A DNA stretch of 64,000 bases, from assembly GCA_959347315.1 (NCBI GenBank), contig OY365807.1:38026557-38090556 (forward strand). Direction: 5' to 3'. The notes below the pieces were generated by a model. That model did no database searches. It was not told the DNA's origin and worked only from the letters and a program-made list of their open reading frames with translations. Within the stretch, counting starts at the first letter, position 1. The number at the start of each line of letters is the position of its first letter. The position numbers and the translations under genes were made by a program. Of this stretch, positions 34,580-46,319 are shown in pieces. The DNA is from Bimastos eiseni (taxonomy: Eukaryota; Annelida; Clitellata; Crassiclitellata; Lumbricidae).

Positions 34580-35407
34580 TTCCCTTCTGTCTGTTGCGTC
34601 ACTTCTTCTCTATTCATTCACCGTCTCTTTCACTCTCTCTTGCCCTCTCTCCTTCTGTTTGTTACGTCACTGGTCTCGTTATCTCTTTGTCACCAGGGTG
34701 TGCTAATGTCGAATTGTTGATATTCTATTTCTCTTTATCTCCCGCGATCTTTGTTACGTCACAGGTATGCGTCCTTCTTGGTTTCCGCATTCTCTACTTT
34801 TCCTTTTATTCCACTGCTCTCTCGCTCTCGCACTGTCTCTGTCTCTCTCTCTCGCCGTCTCTGTCTCTGTCTCTGTCAATTTGTCTGTCTCTGTCTCTCT
34901 GTCACGAGTGTTCTTTCCATGTGTTTGTTACGTCACTGCTCTCTTTTTACCCAGCTGTATCTGCTTCGGTTTGTTACGTCACTGCCCTTTCCTTTTGCCC
35001 GCTATATATCTCCGTCTGTTTATTACGTCTCTTTCTGTCTCTGTCTCTCTCTGTCTCTCTCTGTCTCTCTCTGTCTTTCTCTGTATCTCTCTGTGGGCCG
35101 TGTACACTGTACATTTGCGTCATCTTGTTTCAAATTGTTTGATACGTCACTGCTTTCTCTTTATCACCCGCTACTGTTCCTTCTGTTTTCAACATCACTG
35201 TCTCTCTCGGTTTGGTACCCAATATCTAGACGTTTGTTTGTGACGTCACAATTCTTTCTCTCTATGTGATTGGTTAGGCCTATTTCACCATCTGTTTATT
35301 TCGTCACTCTCTTTGGTAACCGCTGTCCATATTGTTGTCATTGCTCTCTGTCTCTGTCTCTCTCTCTTGTATGCACCCACAGTCGATTTTTCTGTTTGTA
35401 ACGTCTT

Positions 35408-35481
<74 letters not shown>

Positions 35482-35502
35482 GTCTGTCTGCCTGTCTCTG
35501 TC

Positions 35503-35534
<32 letters not shown>

Positions 35535-35570
35535 ATCGCTGTCTCTTCTTCCGTTTGTTAGCAGTCGAAC
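34580..35570. repeat. Degenerate long-period repeat with TTTGTTACGTCACTG phrase
   Basis: The word TTTGTTACGTCACTG or a close variant appears about ten times at irregular 45-150-bp intervals (near 34586, 34663, 34751, 34925, 34969, 35018, 35136, 35229, 35295 and 35393). It is usually followed by TCTCTTTTTACCCGCTAT-like sequence, with TCTCTG microsatellite filling the gaps. One further copy lies inverted at 63888-63912. CT and TA runs occur at 35411-35481. The phrase contains TTACGTCA, a CREB/ATF-type site. Coding potential is not supported. Confidence 0.7.
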
Positions 35571-35599
35571 GGTCACAAACTTCGAAACCAGTTAATTAA

Positions 35600-38500
35600 G
35601 ATCTTCCAAAACACAGAACACAGCCGTCTAGCCTAATATGTTCTTCAGGCTGCGCATACATTTTCGGTTTGCACTTGATTCAATCCGCGGCATCATGGCG
35701 ACCCATAACAATCAATGAACAGACATAATTAGTTAGACTTCTCTCGCGCAATGACGGCGGAGCCGTAGAAATGAAGTGAAGAGAAAAAAACTAGCAATAA
35801 AAAAGAAGAAAGAAGCAATGAAAATGAGTAGAAATTGAGCGGTGTGTGGAACTGTAGACATGATCTTAAAATGGCTTGTGCTAGAACCAGCTGTCTATAA
35901 AACTTAGGCAGATCGAGTTGCACTCTATTTCCATCATGTAGCCTAGCATCCGAAACGGAAGCTCCAATAAGCATTGCTTGTACGAGACATAAAGACAGAG
36001 ACTATCTTATATCAAATGATGAATCAGAGATTCAGAATAGTTAGTGAATGCAAAAACTGCTGCATCGTATAACGAACTGATCCGATCTGATTCGTCGCCT
36101 TAAGAATTACATAATCTATCGTTCGAGGTAGGGTATAGACCTACGCGAGTGCCATCTATAATACATGTATTAAACCCACGCGGTCGCGTGATCAAAACAG
36201 GTTGTCCAGTATTGTCCAAGTCCTCATCGTTTGTTGTCTTAACATCTTGAGCCACTATCGCTACAGGTCCATTGACTGACAGAAAGAAGACAGATGCGCT
36301 GTCTAAACAGGCCTTACTTCCGCAGCAAGGTTGTAGGCCTAACCACCCGATCCCTTTTGGGTGTAGTTATAAGAGAGTGCTGAGGAATTATGTTCGACGT
36401 ACTGGTTGCTAGAGTGACGCCTTTGATTAGAATTGTGATTTTCTGCATTACCTTAGCATGTTGTGTAAAGGATTGTCATGCAAACCAAGCTAGGCTTTGT
36501 GAGTTGAGTTTGACACTATAGATTACCAGAGGGAGATGTGTTGCTCTATATCGGGTTTGACCAATCATACTTTCCAAGGCCTGCTTTAGCTGTTCTTCTC
36601 CAAAGCGCTGCACTGCATAATATCATCATTCTGCCGTGATGATATCCACCTGCTTTAAACGGTCTTCCTATATGCATAATGCACACCTGCGCGTTTAACC
36701 GAACCATTCGAGAGATTATCCGCGTCCATAAAGTTTGGCATACTTCTTGCAGCGATATCAAAGATGTAGCGCTATACAAGTCACATACTGTACGTTATGA
36801 CACCATGCAGTTAGATCAGAGAAGAGTGAATTTGTAACATCAATCACTTACCAGAATGCCGACCATTATGGTGTTTCCTTCCATGTCTGAGTCGATATAC
36901 CAGTCGAGTATCCGAACAAACCAGGCTTCATTATACAACAAAGAGCGTAAAACGATAGATAAACACTTGACTCAATATTCATCCGATTTATACAAAACTT
37001 AACCAAACGAAGACTCATGTTCAGTTTGATATTGGTCATAATGGAGTTAGTTATGTCAGTGGTGAGTAGAGGCATATCATAAACCAGAGCGATAAATAAA
37101 AGTAGCTACAACATTTGGACTTTATTTCGTACAAAAAGTTCATCCAAATCATGCATTGGGATAATCATTCAAAAGCAAACATGCATGAATACTGTTTTTG
37201 TAAGACTTTCTCATAATATGGGAGTCAGTGGATGTCTAACGCAATTGGACAGCGTGAATTTTTCATCCACGAATATCTGTTGCTCTACTAAAAGTTTTAT
37301 AGCAATGCTAATTAAAATATGGAATGTGACTCTAAGAATGTCTGTCTTATATCTGCGTATGGTCTACAATAATTGAGTGCAATTCGTCAGTTAATAGAAC
37401 ACGTGCGTGTGTCACGGATACGCACTATTATAAATCGCATGATTGGAACTGTTAGCTCCAGCGATACAATTACATTTTTCAGACAACGCTTCGTGGTTGT
37501 GAATTGAGCCTCGAATTCTAAACTCTGTCTGTCGGTGTTTGACATAGCATCAGATTTTCTATAGAATAATATCTATTCTCAATAGTTCAATTTCTACAGA
37601 CATTAAATATGTTTAAGCAAAATGGTTACCGTCAGCAGTGCTCACGAGGTCAGTGACAGCTAGAAAAGTTAATTCAACCGCATCATATTTGCAATTCCAC
37701 GGTTCTGCAGGTTATCGAGGCTTCTTGTTGACCATATCGTTGCTGGACTGATCCACCAAGCGACAACGCTGTCTATGAAGGCTCAATCTCTCTGACGCGG
37801 TCTTTGTGTGACGCCAAAAGAAAGAGACTTCGAAGACTTACGTTACATGATTACTTACATCACATTACCATGATTACCTATTCAGATTTCAGAGCTAGAA
37901 AGGTTCCCACCTGTTCAGTCGGAGAGGTCAGGAGAATCTTAAGAGTGGCACCATCGACGCATTGTTAATTACGGAGGGATCTTCGACCAATTGACCGGCT
38001 GCCGACCCGGTGACCAGAAATTCTTAACATCGTAATCGTAATCGCATATTTGCATAGCGCCATTCACGATAGACTATGTAGAGTCGCATTCGAGTGGACA
38101 ATACGAACGCAGTGTAAACTGTCAACTCACTCTGACAGCAATCTGCCGAATGGTCACAACGTCAGAACGCAAGGAGAAAAGAGGAAAAGAAGCACTAACA
38201 GATTTTGTCGATGATATCCAGTCGTCTTAACACCAGCCATCTGCATTGCGAACTACCAAGCGACACGCAGTTGGAGATTAAGTTTCGTCATCGGGAGGAC
38301 TCTTCGCTGTGCGACACGTTAACTTTGATAATGGGTTTACTTCGGTTCACGTCGAGGCTGAGACGGTACAGGTGACGGCTATTAATGAATTTTTCAGTTG
38401 CCTTTGTTCATGACTGAATATAATTATAATTCGATCTGAGCGGAATTGTCCCAACATGCACAGAAGTCTCGCTTCGTGTTTAGCCTATCTAAACAGCGTT

Positions 38501-40470
38501 TATAGTACTTTCTTATTACCTTCGTGGGAACTGATTGCAATTAGCAATTGCTGTGACTTCTGATTCCAGGGCTTTGACAATTAGCTACTGCTGATAGGCA
38601 CATGTCGGACAATAATGCATGATCGCTTCTCTTACCGAATCCATTCACCAAATAATTGTTTCATTCATCACCTACCAATGTTTTACCACCACTTCTTTCC
38701 TGCCTTATGTCAGAAATTCTACTCGCATGAGTAACAATGATATCTTTAAAATGGCCATTGAAATACTCAACGACAAGCTGCTCACTAATGACACCGTGAC
38801 AAGTGTCTGGTTGAACTACTTACTTGTAAATATGGGATCGCTTCTTCGTTACTCTTCTTTTCGGGTACGTTTTCCTTCATTAACTCGCTTATTTATTCAT
38901 TAGGTCGACTTTCATCCTCTCTCTATATCTCTCCTCTGTTAGGCTAACCTCCGTAGCTCATTTTGCTGCATGCTACGTGTACTTTGTACCATGGAATTCA
39001 AGACTACTACCCCGCTTAGTTGCGCCTAAAATTAATCACTGCACACTTCAACGATGCCTTGCGTTGGAAAGAGGTTGACAGCGGATACGCTTACTGAGCC
39101 CAACATCCCAAAACAGCCTTCCATAGGACGATAGGGATGAGAGGGCATATTGCTTGTCAGAGGAAACTGGTCTTAATAAGCTGGTGCCATCCGCATCAAT
39201 GATTTACATTTCGCGCTTTCAAACGTCTCTGCCATTCTCAGTGAACTTTGTCCATTTGTTAAAAGTTACGCTTCGAACGAATACGGTAACTACGGTCACG
39301 CAAACGTATGTGGAATTGCAAAGAGTTACCAAAATGCACCCAATTATGTTTAAGAATATTTCTTTTAAATTAGTAATGAGGATAATTAGCAGACCAATAA
39401 GACATATCAATCTTCTAAAAACAAATGTATCGTTGAGCGCATTTTGCTTGGCGATGCGAGCTTCAATTTTGCTGATCTTAGGAACAAACTCTCTCCAGTA
39501 TTAATTAAGATAAAATTTAATATCCGATGCATAGATGAGGAACATAATTCTGGGACAGTCAAGGCGTATAGCAATGATCCCTTGGCTACTTCCTTTCTTG
39601 CGACACGAATAAGGCATTTGCGACTTTATTTTAGGCTTGACCTGGGTTTCAAAATGATCTAATGTAATGTAGTCCTTGAAGATTAGGCCTACTCGGCGCC
39701 GACAAAGGCTACTTCAGGAAGACCAGATTACCACCAGCGATATATCAAATCTAGCCTGCAATAGCCAAACTACTCTGTTCGTTCCGGTGCTATAGTGCCA
39801 GACCAAATTCCGGAGAGGTCAGCCCTGTGATTAATCTGTATTGGCGTTGTTCATGCGCACGAATGTTTCGTTTGTGACAGACTGAGGATCAGACAGTCTG
39901 GAAACCCTCGGATTGTCTTGTCATCTACATGTAGGCCTATGACACTTGCTCCAATGCTCATGAACATTTCGACTGGGAAATCATTGATAACCTCTTGAAC
40001 GTACTATGGTAATTTATTTACCTGTTCTGTTACATCAAATGCGTATTCTTCCTCTGGTTCTTCTTTCCTAATAATAGTTCTGTACGTCTCTACCAATTGA
40101 CAGACTAATCGTGTTCTGTGTTCAAAATCAAACCATTTTTATTATTGAGACATCAATCAATCGAAGTCAATACAATTTAACATAAATGATGGAGTCAGTC
40201 TTATCATCAGAGTCTTAACATCTTGGTGTGATGCTCAGCAATGGGCGATCCAAAAAGGGACATGTCCCTCTAACTATGGATTCTCTTTTACACAATGGAA
40301 AGATAGATGGCGGCATGGTATATTTGTTTCAATGTTGCGCAAGTTGTGCAAGTCTTACCTATTAGCAACAGCCATTGAAACTTATTGTCTCTAAAAGTGG
40401 TATTGGTTGTCTCTGGCAAACACGTTTTGCCTCCCGCTGGACGTTGTAGTCATCCACACAGGTGTAGATA
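35600..40470. other. Unannotated sequence
   Basis: No exon with convincing splice sites or protein similarity was recognised in this 4.9-kb stretch on either strand, and no repeat family was identified. Open frames at 39154-39662 (plus) are the longest. Confidence 0.4.
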
Positions 40471-40474
40471 AGGC

Positions 40475-41345
40475 ATCCGGCCAATAACATCTTGGGCAAC
40501 AACCCCCGGCCATAAACCACCGGCCAATAACCCCCAGCCTACAACTCCCTAGGAAAATAACCCCCTAGGAAAATAACCCCCAGGCCAACTATAGTGCAAA
40601 TAATGACACTACGAACATCGGAGTTGTGCGATTGACGGCAGTTAAAGTGCAATTATTTTGTAATTATGTATTCAATCATTTTATTTAGTCGAAATTGTGA
40701 CTGACTGTTATTCGTTCATGGGAATATTTGACTTACTAGGATACGACGAGAATATCTGAACCTTAAACTTAAACTGTGTATAAGTAACTATAATAGGCTT
40801 CAGGTGGCAGGCCACATAACCGTTTTCCTAATCGCTGCGCTAACGACTTCGTTAATTGCTTTAATTTATTTATTAATTAGACATCTCAGTACAATACCTT
40901 ATCAGCTCATCTGTCATAAGGGACGCCAGCGAAAGAGGACGTATCGTGGCAGAGAGTGAGAGGTAGACAGGGTGTCAATGATCGAGGAAAGAGACATTAG
41001 GAAGATAGGGGTTATTGCTCATCTGCGTACCCTAAGGAGTTATTGCATTTAGCTTAGTTTTGGATTAGACTTAGTTTTACATTAGTTTTTCTTTTTTTCT
41101 TACGCATTGGTACATTATACAATGTAGATGCTTTGCCTATTTTGGCAAATAATATTAGTATACGTGACGGATAGTTTACCTTTTGAAGACTATTTTGACA
41201 AATATTTCATGTTTCACTTCTTTCTACGATGAGGCCACTAGGGGTTATTTGCACGAGGGGTAATTTCCTATGAGGTTTTAGGCCCGGGGGTTATTGGCCG
41301 GGGTTAAAACCCCCTGGGCAATAACCCATTGCCCAGAGGGTTTTT
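40475..41345. mobile_element. Foldback-like element with GGCCAATAACCCCC phrase ends
   Basis: The left end (40475-40610) is a run of phrases: CCGGCCAATAACATC, GGGCAACAACCCCC, CGGCCATAAACCACC, CGGCCAATAACCCCCAG, then CCTAGGAAAATAACCCCC, ending near GTGCAAATAATGAC. Read inverted, the right end (41228-41345) gives GGGCAATGGGTTATTGCCC, CCGGCCAATAACCCCCGGG, TAGGAAATTACCCC and GTGCAAATAACCCC, in the same order. The two arms are therefore about 120-bp inverted repeats made of iterated short units. The roughly 600-bp interior has no ORF. Confidence 0.7.
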
Positions 41346-41349
41346 AACA

Positions 41350-41990
41350 TAGAACCGTAGATAGATACACACAAGACCACAGTCACGACACAGAACTGTG
41401 CAAAAGAAGATTTAATCTTTTTGATTGTGTACTTTTTGACGGGTTTTGTTTTGATTGATTTCGTTGATTAGCCACTCTCGCTATCGTACGTTTGGCGGTC
41501 TCACGATAATTAAAGACCATTTGAAATAATGACCTTTGACTTGTTCAGACTTCAATAACTAAGATGTGTTTAAGAAAACACACTGTTGTTGTCGTTTACG
41601 AATCTGCAAGCGTACACCTTTGCGTGTCGTTCAATTGCATTGTTCGAATGACGTGAGACTAACTAACTCTGCATGCATGTTCGATAAGTGGTCCCTAACA
41701 GCTAGTATTCAATTAGTTCGAGCCTCCCATATCTTTGAATGAGAGGTCAGAGATGAAGAAACGGAATGCTGTAAGCAGATCATGATTGGAAACTGGTTGA
41801 GGTTGATGGTCGACTTTTTGTGGGCACAAAAAATATTCTTGCGCGATGATCAAATCGCAAACATAACCTTGATGTCATGATTGACATATTTATACCGGAG
41901 ACCCTCCGACAGAAATGTTCAGGGTCTCTCAAGAGGAAGTGAGCGTGTTCAATAGCAAAAAACTATATGTAGGCCTAAGATGATATTCAC
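41350..41990. other. Unannotated sequence
   Basis: Nothing supported. Confidence 0.4.
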
Positions 41991-41995
41991 ATGCT

Positions 41996-42110
41996 TAACC
42001 CTTTGAGCCCGATAAGTCGGAAAACCGGTTTCAAAGAGAAGCATATATGTCCGAAATGCCGGTTTTTCGGCCCCATGATCTAGCGTCATAGCCCTCTGAG
42101 CCGTGTCAGA
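41996..42110. repeat. Hairpin sequence starting TTAACCCTTTGAGCC
   Basis: TTAACCCTTTGAGCCCGATA is followed by an inverted pair (TCGGAAAACCGG and CCGGTTTTTCGG) and by CATAGCCCTCTGAGCC. The TTAACCCTTT start is the same as in the hairpins at 5647 and 30526 (inverted). It lies just upstream of the piggyBac relic and may be one end of it. Confidence 0.45.
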
Positions 42111-42179
42111 GTCTTATTAAACATTATTAGCTGCGAACATAAAAGCGGTTCAAAAGTTACAGGCATATTTAGAAGCAGA

Positions 42180-42960
42180 TTTGTGAAATTCTTTGACCTG
42201 GGTGCTCAAGACATGGGAGCAATTAGGCCTTCCGTTCTCACAAAATTGTTGTTCAATGGTAAAACGGCAGCCGTTGTGTGGGGTGATAAAAGTCTATTTA
42301 CTTTGTATCTACAAAGTATATAAAAAACCACGATGTAGGCTAAATGTGCTGCGCTATGACTAAAATGGAGGTAAAAGAATTCCAATATCGTGTCCAGCTG
42401 TAGTGAATGCATAAAATGATTACATGGGAGGCACTGACAAAAACGATCAGATGACTTAACTACAGAAATCAAGGCGTCATTACAAATGGCCACGACGACT
42501 CATAGTAAAGTTTATTGTTTGGAGTGCCTACAATTCTTACATTCAAAACTTTACAAACTACACAAAACACCTGGCAAAAATCGTCATACTTTCCATATGT
42601 TTACTGAAAACCTATGCCACGAATTAGTTGGAACATATCGTCGAAGAGTTATTCCGTTAGGGAGGAGAAGTTCATCAGATCACAGTCTGTCCATTGAAGG
42701 TGGTATATCAGTGCACTTAGAGTGAGTGACCACAAGGAGCAACAACTAACAACAGATTTGTGGTCTGCTTGGATATATTATATACAAACGAGCAAAAATA
42801 GTAAATCCTAACGCCAAGGACAAAGACTTGCCGAAGCCAGAAAAAAAATCTGCTCACTGGTGTAAAAAATGCAAAGTTTTTCTTTGCATTGGGTGATGCC
42901 GTGATTACTGCTTCGAAAGTTATCACACAAAAGTGGACTTATGGCGATGAACTAGTGTGA
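42180..42960 (+). mobile_element. piggyBac-type transposase relic
   Basis: Plus-strand frames contain NGKTAAVVWGDKSLFTLYLQ (42255 on) and, after breaks, KLYKLHKTPGKNRHTFHMF with ENLCHELVGTYRRR (42486-42725). Further on come SAHWCKKCKVFLCIG and CRDYCFESYH (about 42840-42920). The order fits the C-terminal half of piggyBac transposases: a beta-rich segment, a helix ending in ILYK.h, the basic F...L...L segment, then the C-terminal cysteine-rich domain with CekCnv.LC...CF..YH. Several stops and frame changes interrupt it, and the DDD catalytic part is not visible, so it is dead. Confidence 0.65.
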
Positions 42961-43259
42961 CTAGATATTGATAAGAACAAAAATTACTAGGTGTAGTTTT
43001 TTCTTTTATATCCTACAAAACAACATTATGTGTTTGTTATATATACATTATTATGTTCGTGCAAGGGTCAGTTTTATTGACATTTGACAGGCAATTAAAA
43101 ATCTGAATTGTGGCTTTGTATTGATTCTGGAGCCAAATTTTGCGTGATTATCTCAAACGGTTCAAAAGTTGCAGTTTTTTAGACTGTAAGATGGCGGCTG
43201 TCCGCCATGTCGTCTTGGATTTCTAAGAAACTGCATATTTCAAAATCGGGCTGAATTCT

Positions 43260-43400
43260 GGGTTTATACCAAATTTGGAATGATTGATTATCTCAAACGG
43301 TTCAAAAGTTACAGGCATAGTTAGAAGCAAACCATTGAAAATATTTGGCTTGGGAGCTCAGGACATGGAAGCAATTAGGCCAGGAAGGTCAGGAGAGTTC
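43260..43400. repeat. Direct repeat of 42110-42240
   Basis: ACGGTTCAAAAGTTACAGGC followed by ATAGTTAGAAGCAAAC and CTCAGGACATGGAAGC plus AATTAGGCC matches the order at 42145-42230. A diverged third partial copy (CTCAAACGGTTCAAAAGTTG) lies at 43151. This probably reflects duplication within the decayed piggyBac element. Confidence 0.65.
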
Positions 43401-43590
43401 AAAAGATTAAATGGGAAATTGTCCCTCTGCCCCCACGCTCGTCGGGTCTGTGCGCAGGTTCTTCCGTGACTAACATTTGCGTGCTAGAGCAATAAACGCT
43501 GGTCAGAAATTGGCAATGATCGAGGCCAAGATATGGGCAGCAATATTCTTGTGTAATCACTATTTGCCGACTTAGCTGATTGGAAACCAT

Positions 43591-43632
<42 letters not shown>
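43591..43632. repeat. CA/TA microsatellite
   Basis: About nine CA units followed by about ten TA units. Confidence 0.95.
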
Positions 43633-43694
43633 TCGGGAATGAGATGTAATAAATTAATATATAATAATATTAATAGCCATATAAATGATCTTGG

Positions 43695-43935
43695 TGTGGC
43701 ACAGTGGCCGATTGGTTAGAGCGGTCAGCCCGTAACGTTCAGTGTGTGCTGAGCGCGCGGGTTCGAGCCTCGTCTGGGGCGTCAGTCACTGTGTAGGGAC
43801 CTTGAGCAAGTCCTTCGCGCACAATTGCTATGCAGTACAACTGTAACTGCGCCGTCGAGACGTGTGTGAGCACTTCTGAGCAAAAGATATCGGAAGAAGG
43901 GCGGTGTAAAATTTCGGTAATAAATAAATGTAAAA
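43695..43935 (+). mobile_element. tRNA-derived SINE (family 1), copy 4
   Basis: The best-preserved forward copy: GGCACAGTGGCCGATTGG, TTAGAGCGGTC, B box GGTTCGAGCCT, GTGTAGGGACCTTGAGC, CAACTGTAACTGCGCCGTCG, GAGCACTTCTGAGC, GAAGGGCGGTGTAAAATTTC and an AATAAATAAATG tail. A short LINE-tail-like word (TGTAAAGCGCCTTTTCAG) follows at 44003. Confidence 0.9.
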
Positions 43936-44267
43936 AATATAAATAACGCAAGTGTATAATATAAGTGTATCTACATGCACCAGCAAATATATTTGGGTAC
44001 TTGTAAAGCGCCTTTTCAGAATCTCTCAAGGACACTTTAATGCGAATCTAATAGATATAAAGGCGACTTGAATATCATGTTGCAATAGCTGTGTGCCTGG
44101 AGCACAGTAGATAAACCGGGGTGATCACGACGTCATAGTTTCTAAAAATTACAACTGGCGCTGATTATTACTGATGACAGCAAGTTTAACCTTACAACGC
44201 ATAGAAGTTGGCCTGTGGAAGAATATGTTGGCCATAGCAAACTATACATGGAGTCATTATTATTAGT

Positions 44268-44430
44268 ATTTCCTAAAGTCCGTACTAGATGCAGTACCAG
44301 ATTCGGTACTATGATCAGCACTTTGGTCAGTACTGTGGTTAGTAGGCCTACTAAATTCAGCAATGGATTCAGTATTAGATTCAGTACTAGATTTAATAGG
44401 CCTACTATAGCTTCAATACTAGATTAATGA
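44268..44430. repeat. GATTCAGTACTA phrase array, locus 1
   Basis: Degenerate 12-bp periodicity: GATGCAGTACCA, GATTCGGTACTA, GATCAGCAC, GATTCAGTATTA, GATTCAGTACTA and GATTTAATAGG. The TAGGCCTACTA word is interspersed twice. The same phrase fills 49845-50260. Confidence 0.75.
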
Positions 44431-45875
44431 TTTAACATACAAGATCGTGTTATATTTTAATTTTACTGGCACTGGTTGTATGTATGTACTGTTAATAATT
44501 ACTGTGATTGAAGTCAATAAAAACGATATTGATTTGAAAGAAGTTCTTTCTTCGCGTAAACGAAAATGCGCTAGAAAGCGATTGAAGTCTAATGTATGTC
44601 TAAAGCGTGGATGATTCGATAATCGATACACCGTTTATGCATGGGGGTTGGTCTAAGCCTGACGTTGTTTCTTTGAACATGCTATGCACGTCGGACTCAG
44701 CAACTGTTAATTCCCGTGTGTGACTATAATTTCTCATTGACAGGCTCCAAAAATCTCATAAATTAATTATGCAGCTGCTTCTGCAAATTATACAAATCTC
44801 ATCGGACCCATTGACATTAATAATTTAATGCTCTGCTGACTTCCATTATGGGTTGGTCAAACACTTCAGCCGACTTCAGTAGAAATATTTGTCAACAGAG
44901 TCAACTGCATGTACTCTGGCAGCGCCAGTCCCAAGCATGGATAAAGGAGGAGGCCGACGCTGACGATCTTTTGTTTCAGACAGTGTCTTACAACTACTAC
45001 TGTCTACTTCTACATGTTCGGGAATGAGATGTGGTCGTTGGCATCCTGGAAATGTCTCATACTGCCCCAGTGTTAACATGAAAACAGGTATTGATTGAAT
45101 TGATTGACTAATTTAATCGCCGTTAATGCAACTTAACCTCATTCTATAGTCTAATTGGTCCAAGACCATTAAGAATTATTACTTTGACTATATGATTCGG
45201 CGAAGCTGTTAAATATTCCAACAGCCTAGAGGAGTGTGCCTATTATTTTCGCCAACAATCTAGACAATTTAAATTCGCATTAGTTTAGTTATGCCTTATA
45301 TAACTGTGTTTGAATGTACGATGATAGAGGTCATAATGTTTATTCTCCTGTCACCTCATATTTAAGACGATTGAAAAAATGGTTACAGATAAATGTCACA
45401 AGCAATTGAACATATTACAGACGGCGATGGTTTTTTCGTGCAGGCTACGTACTGATTAGCAGCTTATTAACGTAGGCCCACATCGTTTCCTATCAACATT
45501 TCACCTACTATGTAACAGTGGACTTTGTCTGCTGAAGCTGATAAGACGAGAGTCGTTGTGAGTGGTGCAGTAAACGCCATCAGTTCTGTACGAGGTTGCG
45601 TCCAGGGAATCGTCATCAGATGATATTTATATATTTCGTGAGAGCCATTAACCGAGGATTCGTATATATGACGCAAATCTGTAAGCATGAAAACTAAACA
45701 TATTAATCTTGAAACTTTAAGCGATGTTAACTTAACAATCGTCTAAATTAGTAAGCCTATGCGATCAAAATAATTAAAATTTGATTATTAACGGTTGTGT
45801 AACTTTATTATTATTCTATAGAGATTTCCGTTCATGTTCCGCTTGTCTGAATCAAACAAGACCCCTTTAACACGC
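44430..45875. other. Unannotated sequence
   Basis: Nothing supported on either strand. Confidence 0.4.
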
Positions 45876-45877
45876 CA

Positions 45878-45995
45878 GTGGCATGCATGGTGAGACCCAC
45901 CCAGTGGTAGGGTGAAATCCTCCCCAGTTGCAAGGTGAGACCCTCCTCAGTGGCAGGGTGAAATCAACCCACTTGAACCTAGTGGCAGGGTGAGG
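45878..45995. repeat. Degenerate minisatellite, AGTGGCAGGGTGA phrase
   Basis: About five units of roughly 24-28 bp of the form CCCAGTGGTAGGGTGAAATC, CCAGTTGCAAGGTGAGACCC, TCAGTGGCAGGGTGAAATC and CTAGTGGCAGGGTGAGGCTC. Confidence 0.8.
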
Positions 45996-46087
45996 CTCAG
46001 GCATTCGATACGTAGGCTTGATTCCTTAAATACTAGTGATTGTAATACTCAAACTTTTGATCGGAAATTAATCCAGTCTCTTTTTAC

Positions 46088-46316
46088 TTTATTTATTACC
46101 GAAATTTGATACCGCCCTTCTTCCAACATCTTTTGTTCAGAAATGCATACACACGCCTCATCGGCGCAATTGCAGTTGTACTGCAGAGCAATGGTGTGCG
46201 AAGGACTTGCTCAAGGTCCCTGCACAGTGACACCCCGGACGTGACTCGTGCACACGTGCTCAGCACACACTGAAGGCTACGGGCTGACCGCTCTAACCGA
46301 TTGGCCACTGTACCGA
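46088..46316 (-). mobile_element. tRNA-derived SINE (family 1), copy 5
   Basis: Reverse-strand copy beginning TTTATTACCGAAATTTGATA, with CGCCCTTCTTCCAACATC, the conserved body, GACACCCCGGACGTGACTCG and the tRNA-like end TAACCGATTGGCCACTGTACC. The B-box region is more diverged than in copy 4. Confidence 0.85.
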
Positions 46317-46319
46317 ATT

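Noticed and set aside
33903..35595. Ser/Leu-rich ORFs of 80-182 codons
   Set aside because: Translations of TCTC/TCTG microsatellite in all three frames; the hydrophobic look is compositional.
43695..43780. tRNA gene call from the A/B boxes
   Set aside because: The head does not close into a cloverleaf with paired acceptor ends and continues into a conserved SINE body repeated at five other sites.
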